Source: Pigmentiphaga sp.
GTDB taxonomy: Bacteria; Pseudomonadota; Gammaproteobacteria; Burkholderiales; Burkholderiaceae_B
Length of the DNA stretch: 64,000 bases
Assembly: GCA_023228945.1 (NCBI GenBank)
Contig: JALOAI010000021.1
Coordinates: forward strand, 29,542-93,541
Reading direction: 5' to 3'
The notes under the pieces were generated by a model. It worked only from the letters and a program-made list of their open reading frames with translations. It did no database searches and had not been told where the DNA came from. How positions within the stretch are numbered: position 1 is the first letter of the stretch; every line of letters begins with the position of its first letter. Shown one piece after another: positions 35,031 through 44,390 of the stretch. The translations under genes and the position numbers were made by a program.

Positions 35031-35163
35031 GCACGGCTTTCCCAAGGCCGCCGGTCATTGAGGCGCCTACCGGGGCCGGCGGACCGGCGCGGTTTTACGG
35101 CGTGCTTTTTGCTGCCGCGGTACTCGAGATCCGTCAAACGTAAATCAGATCAAGGAGAAGGAG

Positions 35164-36324
35164 ATGAATCGACGTCGTATCATTCAAGGCGGTGTGGCCG
35201 CCATGCTGGGCATGCCGCTGTTGTCCAGGGTGTCGTGGGCGGCGTCGTCGCCCATCCGGGTGGGCATGCTGATCCCCGAAAGTGGGCCCGCGGGGCTTTT
35301 TGGGCCCTCCAGCCGCAACTGCACAGAGCTGGGTGTGCAAGATATCAATGCGCGCGGTGGGGTTTTGGGCCGTCCGATCGAAGTTCTGTATGCGGATGGC
35401 GGGCTTCCTCCGGCCCAGGCAGCCCAGGCGGCGCTGCGCTTGTGGCGTGGACGCAAGGTCGAAGTTCTGATCGGCATGCATGACTCCGCCGTGCGTGAAG
35501 CCGTGGCGGCCATGCTCGACGGAAAATTACCCTACATTTATACGCCAACCACGGAGGGCGGCGGCTGCGCGCCGGCTACCTATGTCATCGGCGAAACACC
35601 GCAGCAGCAATTGCTGCCGGTGATGCCCTGGCTGGCCCAGAACCGCAATGTCAAAAAGTGGTATCTCATCGGTAACGATTACGTGTGGCCGCGAGATAGC
35701 AATGTGGTGGCCAAAGAAGCCATCGCCGCCAGCGGCGGCGAGGTGGTGGGCGAGGAGTATCTGCCGTTTACGGTCGACAACTTCGACGCGAGCCTGGGCC
35801 GCATCCGCGACAGTGGCGCCGAGGGAGTGTTCATCACCCTGGTCGGCGGCGCCTCGGTTGGCTTCAACCGGGCATTCGCGAGCTTCGGCCTGCCGGCCAA
35901 GGCGCTGCGCTTGTGTACTTTGCTCGAAGAAAACACCCTGCTCGGTATTGGAGCACAAAACACCGAAGGCTTGTATTCGTCCACAGGGTATTTCGCAACG
36001 CTGCCCTCGGGCGCCGCACGCCAATTTGCCGATCGTTATCGCAGCACCTTCGACAACGCCAAGGCGCCACTCAATGGCCTGGCCGAATCCTGCTACGAAG
36101 GCCTGCTGCTGCTCGAGGCGATGGCGGCCAAGGCCGGTAGCCTGGAACCCAAGGCGACGGAAGCCGTGGCCGAGGGCCTCGCCTACGAAGGGCCGCGCGG
36201 CCGCATCGAGCTTCTGGGGCGCTACGCCGCCAAGAATATCTACCTGGCGGAATCCAAAGGCACCGAGTTCGAGATCGTGCAAACCTTCGAAAACGTTCCC
36301 CCGGGACAAAGCTGCACGAATTGA
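35164..36324 (+). CDS. Amide/urea-type ABC substrate-binding protein
   Basis: 386 residues. The N-terminus MNRRRIIQGGVAAML has a twin-arginine-like signal. The mature part, GMLIPESGPAGLFGPSSRNCTELGVQDINARGGVLGRPIE, and WYLIGNDYVWPRDSN match the AmiC/UrtA branch of branched-chain-amino-acid-type receptors, which bind amides or urea. A strong AAGGAGAAGGAG precedes ATG 35164. It fits as the capture component for the amide hydrolysed by the upstream amidase. Confidence 0.92.
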   Translation: MNRRRIIQGGVAAMLGMPLLSRVSWAASSPIRVGMLIPESGPAGLFGPSSRNCTELGVQDINARGGVLGRPIEVLYADGGLPPAQAAQAALRLWRGRKVEVLIGMHDSAVREAVAAMLDGKLPYIYTPTTEGGGCAPATYVIGETPQQQLLPVMPWLAQNRNVKKWYLIGNDYVWPRDSNVVAKEAIAASGGEVVGEEYLPFTVDNFDASLGRIRDSGAEGVFITLVGGASVGFNRAFASFGLPAKALRLCTLLEENTLLGIGAQNTEGLYSSTGYFATLPSGAARQFADRYRSTFDNAKAPLNGLAESCYEGLLLLEAMAAKAGSLEPKATEAVAEGLAYEGPRGRIELLGRYAAKNIYLAESKGTEFEIVQTFENVPPGQSCTN

Positions 36325-36339
36325 GGTATCTGCTTCATC

Positions 36340-37179
36340 ATGGTCGAATTGCTGAATCTCGTATACCACTGCCTGGTGTTGGCCCTGGTGGTGCTCGGCC
36401 TGGCAGTGGTGTTCGGCATGCTGGGCGTGATGAACATGGCGCACGGCGAGTTCCTCATGCTGGGCGCCTTCAGCGCCGTCACCGCCCAATCCGCCGGCCT
36501 GTCGCCGTTATGGGGTGTGGCGATCGCCATCGCCGTGTGCGGCGTGGTGGGCTGGGTGGTGGAGCGCCTCATGATCCGCCATCTGTACCACCGGCCGTTC
36601 GACACCTTGCTGGCCACCTGGGGGCTGAGCATTCTCATGCGCGAGGTGATCGAGTTGTTCTACGGCAGGGGCTACCAGAACGTCGACATGCCGTTTACCG
36701 GCAGTGTGGCGTTGCTGGGTGTGGCCTATCCCAGTTACCGGGTGCTGCTGATGGCGGTCCTGGTGGTCCTGTTTGCCGCGCTGGCCCTCTGGTACGTTCG
36801 CAGCCCTTCGGGAGCGCGTATCCGGGCCATGGTGGGCAATCCCACGCTGGCGCAGGCGGTGGGCATTTCCACCACCCGGCTCGCCACGGGAGCCTTTGTC
36901 TTCGGCGTCTGTACCGCGGGCGTGGCGGGAGCCCTCCTGGCGCCGCTGGTGCGGGTAGAGCCGGCCATGGGCCTGGATTACCTGCTCAACAGCTTCTTCG
37001 TGCTGGTGGTGGGCGGGCTTGGCAGCCTGGCGGGGCTGGCGGCCGGCACGGGCATGATCGGCGGCACCCAGGTCGTCATCTCCAATCTGTTCGATCAAAC
37101 CTCGGGTTATCTCGCCGTCTTGGCGGTATCCCTACTCTTCCTCTGGTTGAAACCCAATGGTCTCATCGCCCGACGTTGA
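36340..37179 (+). CDS. ABC permease, LivH/UrtB type
   Basis: 279 residues with about eight membrane spans. GLAVVFGMLGVMNMAHGEFLMLGAF is the LivH/UrtB signature and LVVGGLGSLAGLAAGTGMIGG the loop that meets the ATPase. The 3' end overlaps the next gene by 23 bases, implying coupled translation. Confidence 0.94.
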   Translation: MVELLNLVYHCLVLALVVLGLAVVFGMLGVMNMAHGEFLMLGAFSAVTAQSAGLSPLWGVAIAIAVCGVVGWVVERLMIRHLYHRPFDTLLATWGLSILMREVIELFYGRGYQNVDMPFTGSVALLGVAYPSYRVLLMAVLVVLFAALALWYVRSPSGARIRAMVGNPTLAQAVGISTTRLATGAFVFGVCTAGVAGALLAPLVRVEPAMGLDYLLNSFFVLVVGGLGSLAGLAAGTGMIGGTQVVISNLFDQTSGYLAVLAVSLLFLWLKPNGLIARR

Positions 37180-39094
37180 CCCCATGGCCGAGCGCACGTC
37201 CGGTCCTTCAGGGCAAGAGCAGGCGGGGCCGGCCCAGGCTGGAGCGGGAAGCTCTCCCGAGTCGGGGCGCCAGGGCGCCGGCCGACAGGACGGAGTTCTT
37301 CAGCCCACCGCCGCGCGTTCCCGTTCGCGTCGCGGCATTGGCCGCGACGTGGCGGCCTGGATCGTGCTGGCCGTGGCGCTGCTGTCGGTGCCGGGCGTGA
37401 TGGACGAATTCTTCGCCTACGAGCTGGGCCTGTATCTCCTGTTCGGCATCGTGGCGCAGGGCATCGCCCTGGCCTGGGGCCGCGCCGGCTTCCTGCCCCT
37501 GGGCCAGGCCTTGTTCTTTGGCCTGGGCGCCTATCTGGCGTGCTATGTGCTGCCCTCCGGCGGAATACTTGCCACCACCGCCGGCCTGCTGCTCTGCGTG
37601 CTGGCGCCGGCCTTGCTGGCGTATGGCGTGGCGCGCCTGGTATTCGCCCGGCGCCATGAAAGCGGGCCTTACTTTGCGTTGATCACGCTGGCTCTGGTGA
37701 TGTTCGGGTTCCAGCTCGCCAACCAGTGGAGCTCGGTCACGGGGGGCTTCAATGGCATCAGCGGCGTGCCGGTGCCGTTCGATCTCGATCGATACAGCAA
37801 CTATTACTACCTGGTGGTGGCAGCCACCCTGGCAAGTACCGCTCTGGTTGCCTGGTTGCTGCGTACGCCTTTGGGCACGCTCTGGGCGGCGATCGCCCAG
37901 AACGAGAATCGCCTGCAGTTCTTCGGTTTTGCCACCGACCGCCTCAAGGCCTGGGCCTTTGCCGTGAGCGCCGGGCTGGGCGGCCTGGCCGGCGCCTTGT
38001 TCGCGGGTCACCAGGGCATCGTCACGCCGCAGGCCAGCAGCGTGGTGCTGTCGGCCGAGTTCGTGATCTGGGCCGCGGTGGGCGGGCGGCGCAGCCCCTA
38101 TGGCGCGCTGCTGGGGGCAGTGGTCATCGGCATACTTTCCACCTATTTGAGGGATCATTTCGCCTACTGGGAAATCGTCATCGCCGTGGTCTTCATCGTA
38201 GTCGTGATGCGCTTCCCCGATGGCATCCTGGGCCTGCTGCAGGGCTTGGGCCGCGTCGTGACCCGCCGCCGGCCTTCCGCTCCCGCCAAAACCCCGGAGG
38301 CTGGCGTCACGGCGCCCGACCCGGCCTATCGGCGCGAGGCGGCGCCCGCCACGCTGCGCTACGACGACGTGGTCGTGAGGCAGGGGAGTGTCCGCATTCT
38401 CAACGGGCTCCACCTGGTGCTGGATCGCCCCGGCTTGCATTGCGTGATCGGGCCCAACGGTGCGGGAAAAACCTCCTCCTTCAATGTGCTCACCGGCCGG
38501 CTGCCGCTGATCGGCGGCCACCTGGCCTTCCAGGGCCGGAGGGTCGACGGTTATCGCGCCGATGCCATGGCGCGGCTGGGAGTCGGTCGCAAGTTCCAGA
38601 TTCCCTCGGTGTTCGCCGAGCTGACGGTGGCCGACAACCTTCGCATCGCGCAATGGGCCAACCGGGCACGGCGCCGCGACCTCCTGCGAATGGCCACGCG
38701 CGACTGGACCAGTGAGACGATGGCGCGGATGCATCGTGAGTTTCCCTTTCTGGCCGAAGTGGCGCATAGGCCCGCGGGCGCCATCTCGCAGGGCCAGCGG
38801 CAGATGCTGGAGTTTGCCATGACCGCCATCACCGAGCCGGTGCTGTATCTGCTGGACGAGCCCTGCGCGGGCCTATCGGTGGACGAAACCCGCCATCTCA
38901 GCGCGGTGATCCAGGCCACGGTGCGAGAGGCGGGCGCCGCGGCGCTGGTGGTGGAGCACGATATGTCGGCGGTCGAGTCGCTGGCCGATAGCGTATACGT
39001 GCTGCATCAGGGGCGTTTGCTGGCTCAGGGCAGCTTCGAGGATATCCGTGGCAACCCCGAGGTCCGGGCGGTGTATGCGGGAGGGCAGAAATAA
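37157..39094 (+). CDS. Fused ABC permease (LivM/UrtC) and ATPase (LivG/UrtD)
   Basis: 645 residues. Residues about 65-355 are a LivM/UrtC-type permease; 395-640 are a complete ATPase with Walker A GPNGAGKTS at 432-440, an ISQGQRQ signature, Walker B LYLLDEP and switch VEHDM. In most systems these are separate genes. The first 60 residues are Ala/Gly/Pro/Gln/Ser-rich and look unrelated to the permease. An internal ATG at 37184 is an alternative start. It overlaps neighbours at both ends (23 bases upstream, TAATG downstream). Confidence 0.94.
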   Translation: MVSSPDVDPMAERTSGPSGQEQAGPAQAGAGSSPESGRQGAGRQDGVLQPTAARSRSRRGIGRDVAAWIVLAVALLSVPGVMDEFFAYELGLYLLFGIVAQGIALAWGRAGFLPLGQALFFGLGAYLACYVLPSGGILATTAGLLLCVLAPALLAYGVARLVFARRHESGPYFALITLALVMFGFQLANQWSSVTGGFNGISGVPVPFDLDRYSNYYYLVVAATLASTALVAWLLRTPLGTLWAAIAQNENRLQFFGFATDRLKAWAFAVSAGLGGLAGALFAGHQGIVTPQASSVVLSAEFVIWAAVGGRRSPYGALLGAVVIGILSTYLRDHFAYWEIVIAVVFIVVVMRFPDGILGLLQGLGRVVTRRRPSAPAKTPEAGVTAPDPAYRREAAPATLRYDDVVVRQGSVRILNGLHLVLDRPGLHCVIGPNGAGKTSSFNVLTGRLPLIGGHLAFQGRRVDGYRADAMARLGVGRKFQIPSVFAELTVADNLRIAQWANRARRRDLLRMATRDWTSETMARMHREFPFLAEVAHRPAGAISQGQRQMLEFAMTAITEPVLYLLDEPCAGLSVDETRHLSAVIQATVREAGAAALVVEHDMSAVESLADSVYVLHQGRLLAQGSFEDIRGNPEVRAVYAGGQK

Positions 39095-39918
39095 TGGCAC
39101 AGCCAGGTCAGCGTTCCGGGCTCTGCGGCCAGCACGGGCCGGCCCAGGCCGCAACGGTTGCCGCGGCGGGTGGCTCGCCTGGCGCTCCACTGAGCGGACA
39201 GGCTGCGGCGGCCGCGGGCACCATGCCAGGCGAGCTGTTGCGGTTCGAACAGTTGACGGGCGGCTATGGCGACACCACCGTGCTGCGTGGCGTCTCGGGC
39301 AGCGTGGCCGCCGCCCGGTGCCTGGGCGTGCTGGGCCGTAATGGCGTCGGCAAGTCGACACTGCTGCGCCTGCTCACAGGAGGGTTGACACCCTTCTCGG
39401 GACGCGCCACTTGGCAAGGCGGCGACCTCGCCGGGCTGCCGATGTTTCGCCGCAACCGCCTGGGTATCAGCTATGCGCCGCAGGAGTCGGTAGTGTTCGA
39501 CGACCTGTCCGTGCTGGACAATCTCACGCTGCATCGCGCCTCGCGTTCGATCGACGGTTACGCGCGTTATTTCGAAGCGTTTCCCCGCCTGCGCGAGCGC
39601 TTGCGGCAGCGCGCGGGCACCTTGAGCGGCGGCGAGAAAAAGCTGTTGTCGTTCGTGCGCGTGCTGGCCGAACGCAAGCCGCTGGCCATCCTCGACGAGC
39701 CCACCGAAGGCGTACAGCAGGAGAATATCGCCCACATGGCGGAGCTGGTAAGGGCGCGCAAGGCCGAGGGGGGCGCCTTCGTGATCGTGGAGCAGAATCT
39801 ATGGTTCCTGGAGGCCGTCATGGACAGCGTGCTGGTGCTCGACCACGGGCAGGCCGTGGCCCAGGGGCCGGCGGCCAGCTTCGGCCGCGAGCGCCTGGAA
39901 GCCTTCATGCAGGTTTGA
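39094..39918 (+). CDS. ABC ATPase, LivF/UrtE type
   Basis: 274 residues. Walker A GRNGVGKST is at 81-89, LSGGEKKLLSF signature and Walker B LAILDEPTEG follow. The first 45 residues are low-complexity Ala/Gly/Pro, not part of the family; ATG 39223 (MPGELLRFEQL) would give the canonical start but lacks a clear ribosome-binding site, whereas ATG 39094 has GGGAGGG and overlaps the preceding stop. Last gene of the amidase-importer operon. Confidence 0.92.
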   Translation: MAQPGQRSGLCGQHGPAQAATVAAAGGSPGAPLSGQAAAAAGTMPGELLRFEQLTGGYGDTTVLRGVSGSVAAARCLGVLGRNGVGKSTLLRLLTGGLTPFSGRATWQGGDLAGLPMFRRNRLGISYAPQESVVFDDLSVLDNLTLHRASRSIDGYARYFEAFPRLRERLRQRAGTLSGGEKKLLSFVRVLAERKPLAILDEPTEGVQQENIAHMAELVRARKAEGGAFVIVEQNLWFLEAVMDSVLVLDHGQAVAQGPAASFGRERLEAFMQV

Positions 39919-39999
39919 GCGAAGAACTCCGGCATCCCGGCCGCGAGGTGGGCCGGGGCTTGCGCTTTGACTACGTCGAAACTTCGTTTTGGCGCGTGG

Positions 40000-41055
40000 T
40001 CAGATGCCCAGAAACTTGAACGGCTCGGCGTCGTGGAATTTGTCGGCCACCGAGCCCGCAAAGACGTTGCGCTGATCGGGGCCCAGGTCCAGCTTCTTGA
40101 CCTTGCCGGTCTGCTCGGAGAAGTCGACTTGGTGGAGGTCCACCCAGAACACATTGGGCGTAAGCGCGGACTCGAAGAAGTAGTGCAGGCGCTTTTGGTC
40201 TGCCACGGTGCGCCAGCGGGTGGAGGAAATGTTGGGATGATCCGGCGTGGAGATGCCGAAGGGCACCGACACATTGCGGATCACGCTGAATACGCTGGCG
40301 AGGGTCTCGACCGGGTCGGCGACCTTGGGGATGGCCTCGACATAGAACGCGGCCCGGGCGAAGCGGTCGGCGGCGCGGTTGGTGCCCGGCAGAAACACGG
40401 TGCCGCCGATTTCCTGCCAATAGGTGTTGAGTGCCAATTGTTCGGAGAAAGCGGGAGAGTTGGTCATCACCGGATATTGCGGGCCGTGATGGATGACTTG
40501 TTTGCCGTCGATGTATTCGATGATGGCGCTGTCGCCCGTGGCGTCGGAGATGGCCAGATGCAGGGTGGCCAGGCGGTCTTGCCCCGGAACCTTGTCGGTG
40601 ACGAGCGTGAAGGGTTCTTGCTCCAGCACCGCCACGGCCTCGGCCACGGTGGCGAAGTTATCGAGAACGTATTGGGCCCAGGCGGCGATCGACAGCCCTG
40701 GTTTGCCGCTGGGAAACTCCGGGTACTCGGATTCGACCAGCCAGAGTACGCTGGCCGATAGCCCGGCCTCGTTCAGACCGTCGGTGGTGGAAATATCGTA
40801 GCCGGAGGCGATCACACTGCCGTATTTGGAGATCCAGCGCAGCGAGTCGGGACCAGCCTCGCCGGAGCGCTCCATGCCGCGCGGGAAGATCCACAGATTG
40901 GTTGCGATGTCTTCCTTCCAATCCATGGAGCGTGCCGTGATGATCTGCTCATCCAGCCCGTGATACACAAGACGGGTGCAGGCGTCGGCCAGGGGCGCGG
41001 CGAGCAGGCTGGCGGCCGTCAGGGCGGTGGCCAGGGAGCGAATTGGGAACGACAT
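40000..41055 (-). CDS. Periplasmic choloylglycine-hydrolase-like Ntn hydrolase
   Basis: 351 residues. A signal peptide ends at ADA, leaving Cys26 (CTRLVYHG) as the new N-terminus, the autocatalytic nucleophile of penicillin V acylase/bile salt hydrolase-type enzymes. ARSMDWKEDIATNLWIFPRG supplies the expected Arg and Asp. It would hydrolyse linear amides in the periplasm. It is convergent with the amide importer operon and 22 bases downstream of the outer-membrane protein gene on its own strand, so an amide-uptake theme covers this region. Confidence 0.9.
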   Translation of the reverse strand: MSFPIRSLATALTAASLLAAPLADACTRLVYHGLDEQIITARSMDWKEDIATNLWIFPRGMERSGEAGPDSLRWISKYGSVIASGYDISTTDGLNEAGLSASVLWLVESEYPEFPSGKPGLSIAAWAQYVLDNFATVAEAVAVLEQEPFTLVTDKVPGQDRLATLHLAISDATGDSAIIEYIDGKQVIHHGPQYPVMTNSPAFSEQLALNTYWQEIGGTVFLPGTNRAADRFARAAFYVEAIPKVADPVETLASVFSVIRNVSVPFGISTPDHPNISSTRWRTVADQKRLHYFFESALTPNVFWVDLHQVDFSEQTGKVKKLDLGPDQRNVFAGSVADKFHDAEPFKFLGI

Positions 41056-41077
41056 GCAAACCTCCAGGGAAACGGCG

Positions 41078-41893
41078 TTAGAAGCGTCGTGCGTACGTCA
41101 GGCCGAGCACCGGCCCGGCAAGCGTCGTATCGAAGACATGACCGTGACGATGGTAATCGACAGAAAGCGTCTTGTAGCCGGCGGATAGCGTCAAGTAATC
41201 GTTGAATGAATAATTCAGCGTGGCCAACAGATGCCGGCTATGGCGGGAGCCCGCGCCGAAACCGCCCACGTCGCCCTGCAGCAGGGTGGTGAACCGTTCA
41301 TTCAAGCGGAAGAAGACGCGCGCACCCACCGCCGGATCGACCCAGCCGAAGCTTTCGTGGTAGCTGCCGGATAAGGAATCCGCCCAGACAGTGACTTTAT
41401 TGGAGATATGCCAGGTGCGGACACCACCGAGCAGGTCGAACGTGACGGCGGGGGCGTCGTACAGACGGTAGCCGGCCATGAGCGAGGCGGTGAACTCCTT
41501 GGTGCTGACCTTGGCGCCCACGCTGGAAACGGCGGGAAGCGGCGGTGGCAAGAGGGGAAGCTGCCCCGAGGTTCTGCCGCTGGAGGTGGCGACGTACATC
41601 AGGTCGCCCGACAGCACCCAGCGATCGCGGCGCGCCCAAAGCTGTAGGAAGCCGCCAAAGTCGAGGTCCTTCAGGATGTTCGAGAACGATTTATCGACGT
41701 GCAGCGTGGCCCCACGCCGGAAAGGTGAAATGTCGCCCTTCATGCTGGCCGCCCAGAAATAGGGAGTGAGCTGGATGACTCCGCTCCCGCTGGCGGATGG
41801 AGTCGGTTCCGCGGCAAGGGCGGCCGTGAAGGCCGTTTGGCCGGTCAGAAGGGCGAGCGAGATGCTCAAGGCAAAGCGCGCGATGTTGATCAT
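41078..41893 (-). CDS. Outer-membrane beta-barrel protein
   Basis: 271 residues with signal peptide (MINIARFALSISLALLTGQTAF, cleavage near LAAEP). The rest shows alternating hydrophobic/polar strands with aromatic girdles (VIQLTPYFWAASMKGDI, TLNYSFNDYLTLSAGYKTL) and ends in F, typical of outer-membrane barrels. ATG 41893 is chosen because the longer frame lacks a signal. It is co-directional with the Ntn hydrolase and may be its channel; function unproven. Confidence 0.85.
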   Translation of the reverse strand: MINIARFALSISLALLTGQTAFTAALAAEPTPSASGSGVIQLTPYFWAASMKGDISPFRRGATLHVDKSFSNILKDLDFGGFLQLWARRDRWVLSGDLMYVATSSGRTSGQLPLLPPPLPAVSSVGAKVSTKEFTASLMAGYRLYDAPAVTFDLLGGVRTWHISNKVTVWADSLSGSYHESFGWVDPAVGARVFFRLNERFTTLLQGDVGGFGAGSRHSRHLLATLNYSFNDYLTLSAGYKTLSVDYHRHGHVFDTTLAGPVLGLTYARRF

Positions 41894-42160
41894 GACGCTC
41901 CGGATGTCAGGCGAAGACGACGAGCCGGGATGGGCCCGCCCCGGGAGGCGGCATCGATCGGCGACGCGCGGCGGGAGCGTTTGCATGGCGTCCCGCCGCG
42001 TTGGCGGGACGATAGCATTTACGCGAGGCTGTTGGGAGCACCCGTCCTTCCGTCTGCCAGCCACCGATCAGCCCCGCATTCGTCTGTGCGCCTTTCGGCG
42101 GGGCGCCGGCTCGCGGACGTGCTCCGAATGACCAGCGGGACGGAGGGGCTGCGAGGTATC

Positions 42161-43168
42161 CTAAGGCTGGCGCAAGCCGATGTCGCGCACCAGGATGGCG
42201 GCCTTGGCCGATTCGCTGTTCATGTGCGCCGCCAGTTCGGCCGGTGTGGTCGGGCTGGGCTGGGTACCGGTCGCGGTGCGCAGCCAGTGCGTCACTTCCG
42301 GATCGGTGAGCGCCGCGCGGAAGGCGGTATTGAGCTTGTCGACCACCGCGTCCGGGGTTCCGGCCGGGGCCACCACGGCGTGCCAGTATTCATAGGCATT
42401 GCCGTCCAGGCCGGTTTCGGCGAGGGTGGGCACCTCTGGCATGACCGGATTGCGCTGTGTGCCCGAGGCCGCGAGCGGCCGGATGCGGCCGGAGTCCTTT
42501 TGCGCCGCCGCCTGGCGGGCGCCCGAGAACATGACGTCCAGGGTGCCGCCCAGCATATCCTGGATCGCCGGCGCTTCCCCCTTGTAGGCGATGTGCTCGA
42601 TCTGCAGCCCGCCGGAATCGCGTTTGAAGCCTTCCATGAAGAGATGGTGGGGCGTGCCGTTGCCCGGTGTGCCGTAATTCAGCTTGTCGGGGTTGGCCTT
42701 GGCGTAGGCGATGAGATCTTGCACCGAGTTGACACCCAGGCCATCGCGGGCCAGCAGGATCAGCGTGCCGGTGAGCGTGAGCGTAACCGGCGCGAAATCC
42801 TTGAGGGGGTCGTAGGAGAGATTGGGATGGATGTGGGGATTCACCGCGAAGCTGCCGCTGTCGCCCCACAGCAGGTGATAGCCGTCGGCCGGCGAGCGCG
42901 CGATGTCCGAGGCGCCGATCGAGGTGCCGGCGCCGGGCCGGTTCTCGATCACGATGCTCTGGCCGAGCAGCTCCGAAACCTTGCGGGTAACGTAGCGGGC
43001 CAGGACGTCGGTGCCGCCGCCGGCGGCATACGGCACCACCACGCGGATCGGGCGGTTGGGAAAATCCTCGCCAGCGGCGAGCGCCTGCGCCGTGCCGGCG
43101 GCCGGCAGAATGGCGAGGGCGGCGAGCATAATGCGCCGGGAGGCGGATCTCTTGAAATGATAGAACAA
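42161..43168 (-). CDS. Bug-family periplasmic solute receptor, TTG start
   Basis: 335 residues with a signal peptide ending near ALAAGEDFPNRP. Motifs: IRVVVPYAAGGGTDVLARYV, IVIENRPGAGTSIGAS, NYGTPGNGTPHHLFME, HIAYKGEAPAI. The start is TTG 43168, six bases after GAGGAG; a later in-frame ATG at 43129 would shorten the signal. It is separated by 220 bases from the LysR gene upstream and by 267 from the outer-membrane protein gene downstream. Confidence 0.93.
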   Translation of the reverse strand: MFYHFKRSASRRIMLAALAILPAAGTAQALAAGEDFPNRPIRVVVPYAAGGGTDVLARYVTRKVSELLGQSIVIENRPGAGTSIGASDIARSPADGYHLLWGDSGSFAVNPHIHPNLSYDPLKDFAPVTLTLTGTLILLARDGLGVNSVQDLIAYAKANPDKLNYGTPGNGTPHHLFMEGFKRDSGGLQIEHIAYKGEAPAIQDMLGGTLDVMFSGARQAAAQKDSGRIRPLAASGTQRNPVMPEVPTLAETGLDGNAYEYWHAVVAPAGTPDAVVDKLNTAFRAALTDPEVTHWLRTATGTQPSPTTPAELAAHMNSESAKAAILVRDIGLRQP

Positions 43169-43388
43169 AGTAGTCTCCTCTTTATGGTGATTCGGCCTCG
43201 GGCCGGATAAGGAAACTATAAGTAAGATGATGCCGGGGCGACTACCTCGAAAACGGCGATCCTTGCCATCTCGCTTTGCGATGGCTGGGTGCGGTCGGCG
43301 CGCGAGGGCGCGCGGCCCGAATGGCCCGCTGCGGTGGGAGGCCGCGGCGGGAGCGCCGCGAGCACGCGCGAGGCGGCCAGACCCGCGC

Positions 43389-44348
43389 TCAGTGCTCGGA
43401 GGCGTCGCCTATCCAACGCGCGTCATGCCAGAAACCGTCGGCGAACAGCTCCGCCACGTTGGCTTCGACCAGCCGGCGGACGGTGCCAATGGTCACCGAA
43501 GCGTCCTCGCGGCGGGTCTGGGCGACGCACAGCTTCCAATTGACCAGGGCCGACGAAAACGGGATGGCGCACAGCCGGCCCGCCTCGATGGCCTCGCTGA
43601 GCCAGGTGCGGCTGAACAGGGTGCAGCCCAGGCCGCGCTCCACGATGCCGCGGGTGGAGCGGATGCTGTCTATCTCGTACAGGATGTTGGGGTGGATACC
43701 TTCGGCGGCGCAGAGGCGCTCCACCAGCACGCGAATGCTGTGCGGCCGGCGGGGCAGGATCAGCGGCAGGGTGGCGAGATCGCGCAGCGAGTAGGTGTCG
43801 GGGTGGCTGGCCCGCTCTCCCGTGCCGCGGTCGAGGGCGGGAGCGATCACGAACAGCGGCTCGAGGATCAATGGGTGGATCTCGAAGTTGACGCCATACT
43901 CGGGGTTGTACATCAGGGCGATGTCCACCTCGCCTTCGGTGAGCCAGCCGTGGATGTTGTCGGTGGTGCTCTCGCGCAACTGCAAACGGATGCCCGGGTG
44001 GAGGAGCTCACACTGTTCGAAGATGCGCGGCGCCAGAGCCGGGCTGGTGGCGGGCGGCAGGGCCAGCCGCACCGTACCCGCGGCCTGTTGCAGCACGCCG
44101 CGGACGTCGCGTTCGACGTCTTCCAGCTCGGCGATCAGGCGCTCGGCCCGGGCCAGAAGCACGGTGCCGGGGCCGGTGAGTGCGACGCCGCGGGCATGGC
44201 GTTTGAGCAGGGCGACGCCGAAATGGTGTTCGAGGCGCTGCACGCGCTTGGATAGCGACGATTGCGCCACCCGCAGGCTGCCCGCCGCCGCGGAAAAACT
44301 GCGCAGCCGGGCAACCGTGACGAACGCCTGGAGATCTTCGAACTGCAT
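43389..44348 (-). CDS. LysR-family regulator of the gentisate-type cluster
   Basis: 319 residues. HTH: FVTVARLRSFSAAAGSLRVAQSSLSKRVQRLEHHFGVALLKRH. It is the last gene of a same-strand series (hydrolase, dioxygenase, monooxygenase, Bug, LysR), not divergent as is usual, so it may be autoregulated as part of the operon. Confidence 0.94.
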   Translation of the reverse strand: MQFEDLQAFVTVARLRSFSAAAGSLRVAQSSLSKRVQRLEHHFGVALLKRHARGVALTGPGTVLLARAERLIAELEDVERDVRGVLQQAAGTVRLALPPATSPALAPRIFEQCELLHPGIRLQLRESTTDNIHGWLTEGEVDIALMYNPEYGVNFEIHPLILEPLFVIAPALDRGTGERASHPDTYSLRDLATLPLILPRRPHSIRVLVERLCAAEGIHPNILYEIDSIRSTRGIVERGLGCTLFSRTWLSEAIEAGRLCAIPFSSALVNWKLCVAQTRREDASVTIGTVRRLVEANVAELFADGFWHDARWIGDASEH

Positions 44349-44390
44349 CGGATGACGGTGGCGGGAAGCTGGAGGGCGGAAGGGCCGCGC

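Noticed and set aside
37208..38767. 519-codon open frame on the minus strand opposite the fused ABC gene
   Set aside because: It is antisense to a gene with clear permease and ATPase motifs and reads as His/Gln/Gly-rich shadow sequence typical of high-G+C DNA.
41837..43210. 457-codon open frame on the plus strand opposite a Bug gene
   Set aside because: Lies antisense to a clear receptor gene with a signal peptide and Shine-Dalgarno; no recognisable domain.
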